DNA of 64,000 nt. It comes from Tuberibacillus sp. Marseille-P3662. Lineage in GTDB: Bacteria; Bacillota; Bacilli; Bacillales; Sporolactobacillaceae. Both the position numbers and the translations under genes were made by a program. The notes beneath the pieces are model-generated. The model was not told the origin of the DNA and ran no database searches. It saw nothing but the letters and a program-made list of their open reading frames with translations. Positions 54,079 to 62,774 of the stretch are shown in pieces. Where the stretch lies: positions 310,001-374,000 of the forward strand of contig NZ_FXBS01000006.1 in assembly GCF_900178005.1 (NCBI RefSeq), in the 5' to 3' direction. The stretch's first letter is position 1. The number at the start of each line of letters is the position of its first letter.

Positions 54079-54579
54079 ATGCAAACCTCGCTTAAACAAC
54101 TGTTTCAAATGCAAAAAGAGCTGGATCAATCCATTGTCCATCAACATCAATTATCCGGTCAGGATCTCTCACAAGATAAGTTTCTAGCCTTGTTGGTTGA
54201 ACTCGGGGAATTGGCCAATGAAACGCGTTGTTTCAAATTTTGGAGTTTGAAAGGTCCATCTGACCATGAAACCATTTTAATGGAATACGTCGATGGTTTT
54301 CATTTTCTGCTATCGTTAGGTCTTGATTTTGGCTTCGATATGCCAGCTGAATTAGTAACTTCAGAACAGCCTTCTCCTAAGAGTCAAACCGCTGCCTTTC
54401 TTCAAGTTTATGCGGCGGTTGATCAGTTAAAAAATGACGTGAATTTTCTTCACTATCAGCAACTGTTTGCGGCCTATTTAGCTTTAGGAGACAGTTTGAC
54501 GTTTAGTTTTGCAGATATTGAGAAAGCCTACTATAAGAAAAATAACATTAATCATCAACGTCAAGAGCAAGGCTATTAG
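54079..54579 (+). CDS. dimeric (all-alpha) dUTPase
   Basis: A 166-residue all-alpha NTP pyrophosphohydrolase of the dimeric dUTPase/MazG-like superfamily. Metal-binding motifs are ELGELANETRCFKFW (ExxE) and EYVDGFHFLLSLG (ExxD). It hydrolyses dUTP to dUMP, keeping uracil out of DNA. The ribosome site AGAAGGAGC is supplied by the last repeat unit. The family and folding pattern are clear; preference for dUTP over other nucleotides is inferred from similarity. It is inserted between ysdB and ysdC relative to B. subtilis. Confidence 0.85.
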   Translation: MQTSLKQLFQMQKELDQSIVHQHQLSGQDLSQDKFLALLVELGELANETRCFKFWSLKGPSDHETILMEYVDGFHFLLSLGLDFGFDMPAELVTSEQPSPKSQTAAFLQVYAAVDQLKNDVNFLHYQQLFAAYLALGDSLTFSFADIEKAYYKKNNINHQRQEQGY

Positions 54580-54593
54580 AGAAAACGGGAAGA

Positions 54594-54622
54594 TTGTGAC
54601 AACTTGTCGCTTCCTGTATAAT
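54594..54622 (+). promoter_or_regulatory. sigma-A promoter of ysdC
   Basis: TTGTGA (54594-54599), 17-base spacer, consensus TATAAT (54617-54622), 30 bases before ysdC. Confidence 0.7.
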
Positions 54623-54651
54623 GGAAGTGATATATAAAAGGAGGTACTTGA

Positions 54652-55737
54652 ATGACGCAATTGGATGACAAACTGCAAATGCTGAAGGATTTGACAGATG
54701 CCAAAGGGGTTTCGGGCAACGAACGGGAAACACGAAATGTGATGAAATCGTACATAGAACCTTACGCGGATGAAATTACTTATGACCGTCTCGGTAGTTT
54801 AATTGCTGTTAAGGAAGGCAAAGCCGATGGACCAAAAGTGATGGTTGCTGGTCACTTGGATGAAATCGGTTTTATGGTTACACAAATTACTGAGGATGGC
54901 TTTCTCCGTTTCCAAACGGTTGGCGGTTGGTGGGAGCAAGTGATGCTTGCACAACGCGTCACAGTGATGACAAGGGACGGAGAAGTTCCCGGCGTGATCG
55001 GATCTAAGCCACCTCACATCTTACCGGCTGAAGAACGTAAAAAACCCGTCAAAACGAAAGATATGTTTATTGATGTCGGTGCCGCTAATAAGGAAGATGC
55101 TGAATCATTTGGTATTCGTCCGGGGGATTCCGCAGTCCCTGTTTGCGATTTCACCGTCATGAAGAATCCAAAGTATTTATTGGCAAAAGCTTGGGATAAC
55201 CGGATTGGTTGCGCGATTGCAATTGACGTGTTAAAAGCCTTACAAGGTCAATCCCATCCGAACACGGTCTATGGTGTGGGTACTGTTCAAGAAGAGGTTG
55301 GGTTACGTGGCGCTCAGACGTCTACGCATCAGATTCAACCCGATATCGGTTTTGCAGTAGATACCGGAATTCCGGGAGATACGCCCGGAATTGATAAGAA
55401 AGATGCGAAAGCTGAGATTGGAAAAGGCCCCCAAGTTCTCGTCTACGATGCGTCTATGATTTCTCATAAAGGCTTGCGTGAGTTTGTCACAGGTGTTGCC
55501 GATCAAGCGGATATTCCTTATCAATTTGATTCAATTGCCGGTGGCGGAACAGATTCTGGAAAAATCCATTTAACGGCTAATGGTGTGCCAGCCTTGTCCA
55601 TATCTGTCGCTACACGTTATATCCATACATCAGCTTCCATCATTCACCGTGATGACTATGAAAATGCGGTTCGTTTGATGGTGGAAGTCGTGAAACAATT
55701 GGATGAAGATAAGGTTAATGACATTACATTTGGTTAA
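54652..55737 (+). CDS. ysdC: M42 family aminopeptidase YsdC
   Basis: A 361-residue M42 (TET-type) metallopeptidase. The two metal sites are visible as [21 protein letters not shown], the glutamates in [10 protein letters not shown], aspartate in [10 protein letters not shown] and histidine in RYIHTSAS. Such enzymes form dodecameric aminopeptidases that trim peptides in the cytoplasm. AGGAGG precedes the ATG. Matches B. subtilis YsdC in size and position. A perfect 30-bp palindrome begins four bases after its stop. Confidence 0.92.
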   Translation: MTQLDDKLQMLKDLTDAKGVSGNERETRNVMKSYIEPYADEITYDRLGSLIAVKEGKADGPKVMVAGHLDEIGFMVTQITEDGFLRFQTVGGWWEQVMLAQRVTVMTRDGEVPGVIGSKPPHILPAEERKKPVKTKDMFIDVGAANKEDAESFGIRPGDSAVPVCDFTVMKNPKYLLAKAWDNRIGCAIAIDVLKALQGQSHPNTVYGVGTVQEEVGLRGAQTSTHQIQPDIGFAVDTGIPGDTPGIDKKDAKAEIGKGPQVLVYDASMISHKGLREFVTGVADQADIPYQFDSIAGGGTDSGKIHLTANGVPALSISVATRYIHTSASIIHRDDYENAVRLMVEVVKQLDEDKVNDITFG

Positions 55738-55740
55738 TAT

Positions 55741-55770
55741 GTACTTTTGGGATTATAATCCCAAAAGTAC
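55741..55770. other. perfect 30-bp palindrome after ysdC
   Basis: GTACTTTTGGGATTA is followed directly by its reverse complement TAATCCCAAAAGTAC. As RNA it forms a 12-bp stem with a TTATAA loop. No T-run follows on either strand, so classical termination is doubtful; an operator or a T-less terminator is possible. Confidence 0.7.
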
Positions 55771-55802
55771 AATAAATACTCTTTGATCTAGTTCATTATT
55801 CT

Positions 55803-55833
55803 GAGGTGACGATAAGATGCAAATCGTCACCTC
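55803..55833. other. 10-bp inverted repeat upstream of pucR
   Basis: GAGGTGACGA (55803-55812) and TCGTCACCTC (55824-55833), separated by 11 bases. There is no T-run. A regulatory hairpin or binding site for the pucR control region is possible. Confidence 0.5.
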
Positions 55834-55971
55834 AAAAATATCTGTGGTAGTGAGTTGTGAAACCATAAAAGTCAGTTTATTACTAATTTAGTGTTAATTA
55901 ACGTATTATCATATTCAGATAAGCTAGGAATATACTTGTCTATCTAACATGTGCAATGGGGAGGGATTAAG

Positions 55972-57552
55972 ATGAAATCCACGCTCATACTCAAGGTAAG
56001 TGACATTTTGCAACGCGATCATTTTGGGGACGCGCAAGTTGTAGCTGGTAGAAAAGGATTGAGTCGTGCGGTCAAATGGACCCACATTATGGAAGTTACC
56101 GAAATTGGCCAGCTTCTAAATGGCAATGAACTTATTCTATCGACAGGGGTAGGCTGGGCAAATGAAGATTTGAGCCTTTCTTTTCTGCGGCAGTTAATTG
56201 ATCAGAATGTCTCTGCGCTTTGTGTGGAATTGGGAACTTATATCAATTCAATTCCCGAAGGCATGATCGAGCTTGCTAAGCAACATCAGTTTCCGCTCAT
56301 TGTTTTTAACCAAGAGGTTCGTTTTATAGACATTACCCAGGATCTTAACGGACTCATGATCAAGACGCGCGATAAGATGATGTCTGATCTAGAGGCTTTC
56401 TCTAACCAACTAAACCATCTTTTACTTTCGACTGACGGATTTAAAGGGGTTTTACGCCTCCTTCATGATTATCTTGATGTTCAAGTGATTTACGAACCCG
56501 TGGATAGTCAGGTTCTGTTTTACCCTACTGTTGAAAAATCGAAGCGAGAAACATTGTTGTCAAAAATTCATTCTCGATCCCATGATTTATCCGAATCGAC
56601 TGCCAGTCAACCCATCCAAGCACTTGGACATAAATTTGCTGACCTTATCATTTTCTCACAATCTGAAGCATGGACAGAATTCGATTATCTAGTGCTTGAT
56701 CGCACTGCGACGGCTTTAGCTCAGGATCAGTTACGCCTGTTGTACGTAGAAGAAAAGAGAAAATATAAAGAAAACCGCTGGGTACAAAAGTGGCTGAATG
56801 GTGATCACCGTCAAGAAGAAATCGAGCAGCATTTGTCTTCTCTGGAATCCTCATTGAAACCAAAGGGGTGTACGGTTTGTCTATGTAAGGTCGATTTTTC
56901 AGAACGTGAACCGGATTTCACCTATTATACTATGATTTTTCGCTCAATTTTTGAACAGCAGGGCTTTTTTCTATTAGCTACCTATGAATGGAACCAAATG
57001 ACCTTTGTCCTCTTAAATAAAAGAAAAAAAGCAGATTGGAAAAGCCGGATGAATCGAGCATTGGAACAAATCCAAAAGACTGAGTTGATTAAAGAGCAAT
57101 TGGCTACACCCGCTTATTTTGGTGTTGGAAAATTGCTTGATCATCTGAACTGTCTCCACGAAAGTTACCATATGGCCCAAGAAACATTATATGCACAAGA
57201 AAAGATAGGGAAACTGGATAATCCTTATTACGAGGAACTTTATATCTATCAATTGGTTTCACAATTAAACAAGCAAGGCAGTCTAGAGGCATTTGTGACA
57301 GATTATTTAAGCCCCGTTTTAGAATATGATGATAAGCATAAAAGCCAAATGTTTGACACCTTAAAAGTTTTTCTTGAGGTCAACGGATCCAAAAAAGAAG
57401 CGGCCAAGCGTCTGTTCATTGTCCGTCAAACCTTATACCATCGTATTGAAAAACTAAAAGAGCTGCTTGGTGAGGACTTTATGGAACCGGAGAAGAGATT
57501 GGCGATTGAGTTCGGGGTGTATGCAAAGGGGTTTTTATATGAACAAACATAG
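55972..57552 (+). CDS. PucR family transcriptional regulator
   Basis: About 526 residues: an N-terminal PucR ligand-binding domain (about 5-125: GRKGLSRAVKWTHIMEVTEI, NELILSTGVGW), a middle GGDEF-like CdaR region, and a C-terminal PucR helix-turn-helix (FLEVNGSKKEAAKRLFIVRQ, LYHRIEKLKELLG). Such regulators activate purine, pyrimidine or related nitrogen-catabolic genes. Its position upstream of a dihydropyrimidinase, PreT and PreA suggests control of pyrimidine degradation. ATG 55972 has GGGGAGGG upstream. Confidence 0.88.
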   Translation: MKSTLILKVSDILQRDHFGDAQVVAGRKGLSRAVKWTHIMEVTEIGQLLNGNELILSTGVGWANEDLSLSFLRQLIDQNVSALCVELGTYINSIPEGMIELAKQHQFPLIVFNQEVRFIDITQDLNGLMIKTRDKMMSDLEAFSNQLNHLLLSTDGFKGVLRLLHDYLDVQVIYEPVDSQVLFYPTVEKSKRETLLSKIHSRSHDLSESTASQPIQALGHKFADLIIFSQSEAWTEFDYLVLDRTATALAQDQLRLLYVEEKRKYKENRWVQKWLNGDHRQEEIEQHLSSLESSLKPKGCTVCLCKVDFSEREPDFTYYTMIFRSIFEQQGFFLLATYEWNQMTFVLLNKRKKADWKSRMNRALEQIQKTELIKEQLATPAYFGVGKLLDHLNCLHESYHMAQETLYAQEKIGKLDNPYYEELYIYQLVSQLNKQGSLEAFVTDYLSPVLEYDDKHKSQMFDTLKVFLEVNGSKKEAAKRLFIVRQTLYHRIEKLKELLGEDFMEPEKRLAIEFGVYAKGFLYEQT

Positions 57553-57829
57553 CGCCCTGCGACACCCCACTAGTATGAAAATGAGTTTGAGCGTCATGTT
57601 CGTTAGCCATAATGTAGATAGCCAAGGCTCGTGTCAGTACTGCGTGGTTTTTTATGGTGGGATCGGACCCCGTTAAATAAACTGCAGATACCGACCTTAT
57701 GTACTCCACTATAATGACACCATGACACATGGTGATCACGAACAGAAAAATGTCTTAAGTTCAGGTCGATACATCGATCATTGGACTCTTACTATTATAG
57801 GTGATATATCGTAGAAGCATACTATACAA
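57553..57829. other. gap after pucR, possible IS flank
   Basis: No gene is evident. GGGATCGGACCCC near 57659 is a short inverted repeat of a type seen at insertion-sequence ends, but I could not define element boundaries. Confidence 0.3.
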
Positions 57830-58827
57830 ATGTCGAATGTCGCTGGTTTGGATATCCATCATAGAAGGAAATAGTTGTTTGTGTTATGACGGATCCTTCG
57901 GATGAAACCATGACGGTTGAAACGAAAAGCTTTTCAACCTTGACAAGAGGTCTTTTTTCAAATGCTTCACTGGTTAAAGTCACTATGTCACACATATTGC
58001 CATGGAAAGTACAGGTGACTATTGGAAACCCGTTTACAATATTTTAGAGGATTATTTTGATATCACCGTTGCTAATGCCAAATGGACCAAAAATGTTCCC
58101 GGTCGTAAAACAGATGGCTCCCATGCTTAATGGATAGCCAAACTTCATCGACACGGTTTGATTGAAAAAAGTTTTGTGCCGCTGAAGATATTCGTCAACT
58201 CCGAGATTTGACGCGCGGTATCGAAAGAAACTGGTTGGCCATTTAACGGCTGATAAGATTCGGATTTAGAAGGTACTAGAAGCCTCAAGTCTTAAGCTTA
58301 AATCGGTGATTTCGGATGTTTTCGGTGTTTCTGGGCGACGGCTACTAGAACGATTGGTTGAACAAGACTTTGTTGATAAAAAAGAAGTTGGCAGACGTGT
58401 TTATGGAAGAATGAATGCCAAAGTTGATGATGTCTCCGACGCTTTATTTGGAACCATCACTGAGCATTAAATCGACCTCATCTGGATGTGTTGGGAACAT
58501 ATCATGTTTCTTGTATCACAAATCACGTCCATCGAAGAAAACATAGATGCCTTATCAAGAAGAAGCTGAATTACCTCAAGCCATTCCTGGGTTTGACGTA
58601 TAACATCTACAGTATTGTTGTTGAAATGGGCCAGTTTCATTCACCTAAATATGCGGCATCTTGGGACGGATGGATCTCCTGGTAACAATGAAAGTGCTGG
58701 GAAAAAGAAAAGAACAAACACCGTTAAAGGCAATCCATATATAAAATCAGTATTATGTGAGGCTGCATGGTCCATTTCCTGTTCTAGACAAACATGGCTT
58801 TCGGCTAAATTTCGGTTAATTAATTGA
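57830..58827 (+). pseudogene. decayed IS110-family transposase
   Basis: Reading across frames gives the whole IS110 transposase in order. It starts near 57830 (MSNVAGLDIHHRRK), then MESTGDYWKPVYNILEDYFD from 58002 and NVPGRKTDGSHA followed by an in-frame TAA, then HGLIEKSFVP, DIRQLRDLTRG and RLLERLVEQDFVDKKE. It ends with NNESAGKKK and NPYIKSVLCEAAWS in the C-terminal Tnp_20 region. Multiple stops and frameshifts make it inactive. IS110 elements carry a DEDD transposase and usually lack long terminal inverted repeats. It splits pucR from the catabolic genes. Confidence 0.88.
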
Positions 58828-59263
58828 TAATTCATACAATATGTAAAAATGAAAATGCTATTTTTTTTACGGTCTGGTAAATGAAATCAATTTCTAGTTT
58901 AGATATAGTTGAATTACTGAATTTAAATATATCCTAGTTTAATTTGAATCCGCTTTCACAAAACTTCATCCGGAACGAGCAAACTATCAAATGATCTAAG
59001 TGATAAAACAATGATTGATGGTGAAATGGATAGGAAATCTGAAACCCATCAAAAATGGAGCGGGTGATTCCAACCTGTCAGCAGAATATTTTTATTACGT
59101 GTATGGGTGGGAAAAGCCATTGTCCCAAGGATACACAAGTAAGGCAGACATTAAAGTAGGGGAGTGACTTATTAATGAGTGCAATAAGAAAATTAGCGAC
59201 CAAAACATAGGAGAGATATCGACATCATGTCAGTCGCTCACAAATTTTAGGAGGAGGATATAC
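58828..59263. other. non-coding stretch between the IS110 remnant and hydA
   Basis: AT-rich, with no open frame that I recognise and stops in all frames. It probably includes the right end of the IS element and the hydA promoter, neither of which I can place. Confidence 0.35.
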
Positions 59264-60685
59264 ATGCGTACATTAATTAAAAATGGAACGATTGTAACGG
59301 CTATCGACGAATTTGTTGGCGATGTATTAGTCGAAGGAGAAAAGATAGTTTCTGTTGGTGAACAAATAGATGCTACAGTTGACCATGTCGTTTATGCCAA
59401 CGGGAAATATATTCTCCCAGGCGGAGTTGATCAACATGTCCATTATTCGTTTGAATTTAAAGGTGAACGGGTAAGAGGATTTGAAACTTCTAATGCAGCA
59501 GTTGCCGGTGGTACGACAACGGTTGTGGAATTTGTCAATCAGGAACAAGGAAAAGGCATGGCCGACACGATTTTTGAATTTGACAAGAATGAAGTGTCCC
59601 AAAAGGCCATGGTGGATTATTCGTACCATGCTGTTGTCTGTGATCCAGTGGATACAACTTTTGAGGAAATTAAGAATTTACCGAATAGAGGCATTTCAAC
59701 TGTTAAATTGTTTATGGCCTATAAAGGGATGCCATTTCACAGTGATGACGAGGCTCTTTACAAAGCATTAAATGCGGCAAAGGAAGCCGGAGTTACCGTG
59801 ATGGTTCATGCTGAGAATGCTGACGTGATCGATATTCTACAGAAGAAATATATCGCTGAGGGTAAGACTGATCCATATTATCATGCGTTATCAAGACCGG
59901 CACGGGTGGAACTGGAGGCAACCCAACGCGTGATCAATTTAGCCGCTATGGCAGAGGCTCCTGTTTATATCGTTCATGTTACCGCAAAAAATGTTATGGA
60001 AACCATTAGATCTGCTAAAAATGATGGATTGCCGGTTTATGGTGAGACGTGTGTCCAATACCTAATGTTTGATGAAAATGATTTAGCTAAACCCAATTTT
60101 GAAGGCGCCAAATATGTAATGTCACCGGCATTACGTACCAAGGCAGATCAGGAAGCTTTATGGGAAGCGGTCGATAATGGCTGGTTAAACGCGATAAGTA
60201 CGGATCATTGTGGATTTGACTGGAAATCGCAAAAACATATGGGTGTTGATGACTTTACTAATATCCCAAATGGCGCACCAGGTGTCGAGAATCGCTTAGG
60301 AATTCTTTGGACCCATGGCGTAAACACGGGCAAGATCTCAAGACAACGATTTGTTGATTTATTTGCCACTACACCAGCTAAAAATATGGGATTGGATCAT
60401 TGCAAAGGCCATATTGGCGTTGGTATGGATGCCGATATTGTTTTGTATGACCCTAATGAATCGTTTATTATTTCTAATGAAAATAGTTTGCATGGTGTTG
60501 ACTACAGCTCGTATGAAGGATATAAACAGGAAGGAAAAGTGGATAAAGTATTCCTTCGCGGTAAACTCGTTGTTGATGATGGTGAATTTGTTGGTAAGAA
60601 AGGCGATGGCAAGTTTATCACCGGGAAACCATTTGCGTCTTGCTTTGATAACACAAAGGCTGATAAAGAATTAAAGAGCGTGTGA
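59264..60685 (+). CDS. hydA: dihydropyrimidinase / D-hydantoinase
   Basis: A 473-residue amidohydrolase. Metal ligands: HVH in PGGVDQHVHYSF, carbamylated lysine in STVKLFMAYKG, histidines in VMVHAEN and IVHVTAKN, and aspartate in STDHCGF. This is the dihydropyrimidinase pattern, opening dihydrouracil or dihydrothymine to N-carbamoyl-beta-amino acids. AGGAGGAGG precedes the ATG. With PreT and PreA downstream it forms the reductive pyrimidine pathway; the following ureidopropionase is not in the window. A terminator follows. Confidence 0.92.
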   Translation: MRTLIKNGTIVTAIDEFVGDVLVEGEKIVSVGEQIDATVDHVVYANGKYILPGGVDQHVHYSFEFKGERVRGFETSNAAVAGGTTTVVEFVNQEQGKGMADTIFEFDKNEVSQKAMVDYSYHAVVCDPVDTTFEEIKNLPNRGISTVKLFMAYKGMPFHSDDEALYKALNAAKEAGVTVMVHAENADVIDILQKKYIAEGKTDPYYHALSRPARVELEATQRVINLAAMAEAPVYIVHVTAKNVMETIRSAKNDGLPVYGETCVQYLMFDENDLAKPNFEGAKYVMSPALRTKADQEALWEAVDNGWLNAISTDHCGFDWKSQKHMGVDDFTNIPNGAPGVENRLGILWTHGVNTGKISRQRFVDLFATTPAKNMGLDHCKGHIGVGMDADIVLYDPNESFIISNENSLHGVDYSSYEGYKQEGKVDKVFLRGKLVVDDGEFVGKKGDGKFITGKPFASCFDNTKADKELKSV

Positions 60686-60812
60686 AGTTTGGTGTTAATT
60701 TAATAAAAGATTCCTGTGCTTATGATGAGATTGCCAACCTCTAGTGTTACTAGCACTAGCGGTATGATGCAATTGCCCTTTCTTGAGGCAGTTCGCATTT
60801 CGCATGAAAAAG

Positions 60813-60857
60813 TAATCACCCTAAAGCCTAGACAAGCTTTGGGTGGTTATTATTTTT
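60813..60857 (+). terminator. terminator after hydA
   Basis: TAATCACCCTAAAGC pairs with GCTTTGGGTGGTTA, with mismatches near the middle, followed by TTATTTTT. It makes hydA and preT-preA separate transcription units. Confidence 0.75.
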
Positions 60858-61068
60858 ATCATTGGACAGTATGTAAAATAAGTCATCTTTAGGATTCCAA
60901 TTATCCCATGTAAAATGCTGGGTTTCCCGGCGTAGTTCCAAAATCGCTTAATAGTTATTTGCTTGGGATTCGCTTTAAAAAGACAAAATGACTAATAAAA
61001 GTTGATTATTAATTACACATTGTTAAATGTATAATTAATTAAGAAAAGTTAAAATATTAACTGTGATA
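60858..61068. other. intergenic region before preT
   Basis: No gene was seen. AT-rich sequence, probably carrying the preT promoter, whose -35/-10 could not be assigned confidently. Confidence 0.35.
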
Positions 61069-61082
61069 TGTAACCGCTTACT
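61069..61082 (+). promoter_or_regulatory. possible cre (CcpA) site upstream of preT
   Basis: TGTAACCGCTTACT matches TGWNANCGNTNWCA at 13 of 14 positions, with the central CG. Catabolite control of pyrimidine breakdown would be sensible but is not shown. Confidence 0.45.
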
Positions 61083-61220
61083 ATTTATTTATCCAAAAGG
61101 AGGACACGTCGAACACCGGATATTTAGGGGGTGGCTTCCGAATCAAAAGTATGAAGGTATGTCAAAAGAGTTGGGTCATGAGTTATTTTTAATTGATGAA
61201 CCCTGAAAGGAGGATTATCA

Positions 61221-62576
61221 TTGGATAATTTATTACAAAATTTGCTGTCAGGGGGAGAGCTGGCAAAGAATTTTGATGAATCCAAGCCCAGTTATAATGC
61301 GCAGGAAGCATTAGATGAAGCACATCGCTGTCTATATTGCTATGATGCACCATGTATCAATGCCTGTCCTACTGGCATTGATATCCCTGGTTTTATTAAA
61401 AAGATTGCATCTGGAAATTTAAAAGGTTCGGCCAAAACCATTATGGAGGAAAATCCGATCGGAGCAAGCTGTGCACGGGTTTGTCCGACTGAGGAATTAT
61501 GTGAGGGCGCTTGTGTACTCAATGATTCCACGAAACCGATTATGATTGGGGACTTACAACGTTTTGCCACCGATTGGTCAATTAAAAATGAACAAGTACT
61601 ATTTAAAGCGGGAGAGAAAAACGGAAAGCGAATTGCGATTGTTGGCAGTGGTCCAGCCGGTTTATCGGCAGCCCGTGAACTGGGACGGATAGGTTATGCG
61701 GTGACGGTCTTTGAAGCTAAGGGTGAGGCTGGTGGATTAGACACCCACGGTATTGTGCCATTTCGACTCCCTAAGGATATTGCGTTATGGGAAGTGGAGC
61801 AGGTTGAAAGCTTAGGTGTTGAAATTCGTACAAATACCGAAGTTGGTAAAGATATTGATGCGGATAATCTTGTGTATGATTATGATGCCGTCATACTCAC
61901 GGCGGGCATGTCAAAGGTACCGATGTTAGGTATTGAAGGAGAAGGTTTAGCAGGGATTTACGACGCGATTGATTTAGTTGAAAAAACAAAGCATGGAAAA
62001 TATCCAACCGAATTTGCCGGGAAGCGTGTCGCTGTGGTTGGAGCAGGAAATACGGCGATCGATGGTGCGACAACATCAGTTAGACTTGGTGCCGATAATG
62101 TTAAAATTCTCTATCGGAGATCTGAATCGGAAATGTCAGCGTATGATTTCGAATATGAGTTTGCGAAACAAGATGGTGTTGAGTTTAGATGGATGATTGC
62201 GCCTAAGCGTTTGATCGGTGACGAAAATGGTCATGTCAAACAGATGGAATGTGTTCGCATGGCATTACAAGAAGCGGAATCAGATGGACGCAGAAGACCG
62301 GTAGAAATAGAAGGATCTGAATTTTTAATGGATATTGATATTATGGTTAAAGCCATCGGTCAAACACGGCATCATCAGCTCATAGATGAATTTGAACTGG
62401 ATCATTATGATGGTGTTGTGAAGGTGAATCCCGAAAACTTCCTTACTTCCCATCCGAAAGTCTATGCTGCTGGTGATGTGGTATTTGAAAAGGGCGTTGG
62501 TGAAGCTATGGCCGTATCTGCTGCACAGCAGGGAAAAGAGACAGCCCATGCGGTACATCAACAATTGAAAGTTTAG
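61221..62576 (+). CDS. preT: dihydropyrimidine dehydrogenase subunit PreT
   Basis: A 451-residue flavoprotein. The N-terminal iron-sulphur region has CLYCYDAPCINACPTGID and CARVCPTEELCEGAC. Two dinucleotide-binding folds follow: VGSGPAGLSAAREL near residue 140 for FAD and VVGAGNTAIDGA near residue 270 for NAD(P)H. This is PreT, the electron-input subunit of the NAD-dependent dihydropyrimidine dehydrogenase, reducing uracil and thymine with PreA. It starts at TTG after AAGGAGG. The 198-base gap to preA is unusually long for this pair, but no terminator was seen in it. Confidence 0.93.
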   Translation: MDNLLQNLLSGGELAKNFDESKPSYNAQEALDEAHRCLYCYDAPCINACPTGIDIPGFIKKIASGNLKGSAKTIMEENPIGASCARVCPTEELCEGACVLNDSTKPIMIGDLQRFATDWSIKNEQVLFKAGEKNGKRIAIVGSGPAGLSAARELGRIGYAVTVFEAKGEAGGLDTHGIVPFRLPKDIALWEVEQVESLGVEIRTNTEVGKDIDADNLVYDYDAVILTAGMSKVPMLGIEGEGLAGIYDAIDLVEKTKHGKYPTEFAGKRVAVVGAGNTAIDGATTSVRLGADNVKILYRRSESEMSAYDFEYEFAKQDGVEFRWMIAPKRLIGDENGHVKQMECVRMALQEAESDGRRRPVEIEGSEFLMDIDIMVKAIGQTRHHQLIDEFELDHYDGVVKVNPENFLTSHPKVYAAGDVVFEKGVGEAMAVSAAQQGKETAHAVHQQLKV

Positions 62577-62774
62577 AATGGGTGTTCAGACGGAGGAATA
62601 AGGAGCCACAGGTTTCAAGGCGGTATAGTTTTGAACAATGGAACGTATCCAATTAATAAGTGAACGGCGGAAAAGCAAGCCAACAAAGATATTCGATGTG
62701 TCATTTTTACGAGTCTTTTGAACATCTTTTAAGCAAATATAAATTAAAGGAAAACTCATGATTGGAGGATGATT

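Noticed and set aside
55741-55770. Ordinary Rho-independent terminator for ysdC
   Set aside because: The palindrome is perfect, but no T-run follows on either strand, so I listed it as an undefined element instead.
57479-57739. 86-residue minus-strand frame at the end of pucR
   Set aside because: Overlaps the conserved PucR helix-turn-helix and then non-coding sequence; no homology recognised.
58488-58827. Separate 65- and 70-residue genes
   Set aside because: Both are fragments of the frameshifted IS110 transposase C-terminus (NNESAGKKK region).
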